From NCBI GenBank assembly GCA_905221615.1, contig CAJNDT010000986.1, forward strand, positions 1 to 64,000: a stretch of 64,000 nucleotides of DNA. The letters are read 5' to 3'. Made by a program: the position numbers and the translations under genes. Origin of the DNA: Symbiodinium sp. CCMP2592 (taxonomy: Eukaryota > Sar > Dinophyceae > Suessiales > Symbiodiniaceae). The notes below the pieces were generated by a model. That model was not told the origin of the DNA. It saw nothing but the letters and a program-made list of their open reading frames with translations, and did no database searches. This document shows, piece after piece, positions 62,369 through 64,000 of the stretch (positions are counted from its first letter, which is position 1; each line of letters opens with the position of its first letter).

Positions 62369-63051
62369 GCCTCCAGAAAGTGAGCGCTTGCTGCTGAGCT
62401 GAACAATTGCGATCCGGACGGAGAGGAGCGAAAGAACGCTGCCTCTTCGAGCTACTCGGTGTGGCAACAAACGATCTACGAGCTTCACATTGGAAGCTGA
62501 CGGTCCTAACACCAGAAGGGGTTCATACTTGTCAAACAGCTGCATATGTACAGCGGACCAGTGGCATGGAATGTGCATGGATTCAGCATGGCTTGCTGTA
62601 ACATCGCACGCGGCATCCTTTTCTTTGAGATTAGCCTCTCTCACAAACAGGCTTTCGGCATTCGGCATTAGCATAATGAAGCCTTCTGGCTCTGCGGAGC
62701 TTGATTGACAAGCACAGCGTAACTTCCAACGCCTGTCTCCATCTTAGAAACAAGCAGATTCTTGGGATCTGAGCAAGTTTGTCTGCTCCATGAGTCACCG
62801 CCACTCGACAACTCGGTCCTCGGAGCAGGTCGCTGCAGGCAGCTCTGATGAGAACAAGCAAGAGAACAAGCAATCTGTCCTGCAGCTTCCGATCTTTGCA
62901 TCAATCCTGCCATGCCGACTCTTCACAATGCCTATATTGACACAAGCACACGCCCGCATACACTGGACCACGTCACAGAAGAAAACTGCAGCGGTCCCTT
63001 TCCGCAACCTGCATGAGCACACTGCGGACACACGCAGCTCGTTAACACCAG
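62369..63051. other. No recognisable gene
   Basis: Intergenic-looking stretch between the secreted-protein gene and the coiled-coil gene. I see no promoter motif or RNA gene. Confidence 0.35.
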
Positions 63052-64000
63052 CTACGGAGCTGGCTTGCAAGGTAGCATGGCCACGTGGAGAGAGGCCAGG
63101 CTAGCTTCGTCCATTAACACAGGGAGCGCGAAATTGGCCGCACTGGGGATTGAGACTATGCTTGCTGGGCCCTTTGCCGATGTCGCACGCAGGAAGCGTG
63201 TGAGGGCAACAGAGTCGTACACAGGCGAGGACTGCTTGGCACAGTCCGTGATCCGCTCGCGCAGAGCCTTCATCTCTTTCCCCAGATCCTGCAAGCGCGC
63301 CTTCTGCGATTCTGGTGCGGCTTCTGGCTCCGGCTCGTCCAGAGTTGCAATCTTGGGCCGAGAATGCTCCTGCAACAAGCCCTCTCTAAAGGTTTGTAAC
63401 TCCAGCCAGAGGTTGCCAACGTCTTCTTCCGAGTGTCCGGCAGCACCACCATTCTCCAGCAACCCGATGTCCCGCCACCGATGCTGCCTTGCTTGCAGCT
63501 CCCTGATCTCGGCAGATTGGCGAGCGACGGCTCGTCGCAATGCCAAGACATCCTCGGGCGAAACATCGTTGCAGTAGCGCCGCATGATCCGTCTTTCCAG
63601 CTCGTTCAGGCGATGATGAAGCTCTCGACATCTTGCTTTGGCCTCGGTCATGGTATCCTCCATCTGATTGCACTCTTCTGTTTGCCTGTGCAGTTCCTCC
63701 TCGAGGAGTTCGCAAGCCTGTGTTCCAGCCTTGGCTTGCTTTTGCATCTGTGCAACACTCGCGAGCATGAGAGCTCGCCTTTCAGATTGGATACGTGCTG
63801 CGCCAAACTGCTTCTCTGCTTGCTGCATTTCCTGTTTCGCTTTGGCCAAGCGGTCCCCGACCGTCTCAAGCGAAACCTGCACCTTCGAGAGGCCTTTCGT
63901 CGCCTGCTCGAGAGCAGGCTGTGCGGCCTCGCAGGTAGGCGAGTGCGCGACAAGCCCCTTCCCCGACGGATCTCTAAACATCCACAACTGATGGACATAC
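63052..64000 (-). CDS. Coiled-coil protein, 5' part beyond the window
   Basis: The frame is open from the window edge to a stop at 63052, at least 316 codons; the first Met inside (near 63982) is not necessarily the start. Residues roughly 20-250 are a long coiled coil: LEQATKGLSKVQVSLETVGDRLAKAKQEMQQAEKQFGAARIQSERR, LLEEELHRQTEECNQMEDTMTEAKARCRELHHRLNELERRIMRRY and ALRRAVARQSAEIRELQARQHRWRDIG. A less structured C-terminus follows (FLRATSAKGPASIVSIPSAANFALPVLMDEASL). It could be a kinesin, SMC-like or centrosomal protein; no head domain lies in the window. Heptads and the length of the open frame make it secure as a gene. Confidence 0.75.
   Translation of the reverse strand, partial: YVHQLWMFRDPSGKGLVAHSPTCEAAQPALEQATKGLSKVQVSLETVGDRLAKAKQEMQQAEKQFGAARIQSERRALMLASVAQMQKQAKAGTQACELLEEELHRQTEECNQMEDTMTEAKARCRELHHRLNELERRIMRRYCNDVSPEDVLALRRAVARQSAEIRELQARQHRWRDIGLLENGGAAGHSEEDVGNLWLELQTFREGLLQEHSRPKIATLDEPEPEAAPESQKARLQDLGKEMKALRERITDCAKQSSPVYDSVALTRFLRATSAKGPASIVSIPSAANFALPVLMDEASLASLHVAMLPCKPAP

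Noticed and set aside
1..64000. CRISPR arrays, bacterial operons, rRNA or tRNA genes
   Set aside because: No regularly spaced identical repeats, no Shine-Dalgarno-type gene clusters and no cloverleaf or rRNA sequence were seen. The introns and retroelement indicate a eukaryote.

Overview
The window looks like nuclear DNA of a dinoflagellate, most likely of the Symbiodiniaceae type; this is an inference from several signs. Every recognisable gene lies on the minus strand. Introns are short and often use GC instead of GT at the donor, with short direct repeats at some junctions (four or five introns placed to the base). Coding potential is scattered over small exons in changing frames. The proteins are typical of the group: EF-hand, SAM-like and coiled-coil proteins, a DHHC acyltransferase and an ABC transporter.

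The centre (9111..25023) is one very large and apparently young LTR retrotransposon of the Ty1/copia class, 15.9 kb, reading on the minus strand. Its 248-bp LTRs differ at only two positions and begin and end TG...CA. It sits in a poly-C tract, so the target-site duplication cannot be recognised. In element order it holds the 5' LTR, a tRNA primer-binding site, ORF1 (Gag, protease, integrase; 1248 aa), ORF2 (end of integrase, a degenerate cytosine-methyltransferase-like domain, reverse transcriptase, RNase H; about 1379 aa, reached by a -1 frame change), and then an unusual third ORF of 2307 aa. ORF3 combines a KptA/ADP-ribosyltransferase-like domain, a Cys-rich zinc finger, an endonuclease/exonuclease/phosphatase-fold nuclease, a membrane segment and a second Cys/His cluster.

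The element also carries a structural signal that gene calls do not explain. It has at least 14 small perfect hairpins of 5-6 bp, all with the tetraloop CACA in the sense (minus) strand, plus about 20 with related G-poor loops. They are spread over all three ORFs and the LTR. The stems differ in sequence while the loop is kept, the loops fall in different codon phases, and I saw no hairpins with the complementary loop. This is the most interesting thing in the window and points to a selected RNA-level function.

Left of the element (1..9000) are an EF-hand protein, a DHHC palmitoyltransferase and an unrecognised multi-exon gene. Right of it, in order, are an SDS22-like leucine-rich-repeat protein, several unrecognised or coiled-coil genes, a GILT-like secreted thiol reductase, a protein kinase, a calmodulin-like EF-hand protein, an ABC transporter of the ABCD/SbmA type, a SAM-like helical protein, an AHA-repeat protein, a 976-aa type I membrane protein in a single exon, a secreted Cys-rich protein and a coiled-coil protein running off the right end. 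Host genes are given as approximate spans, because most exon boundaries cannot be fixed by eye.
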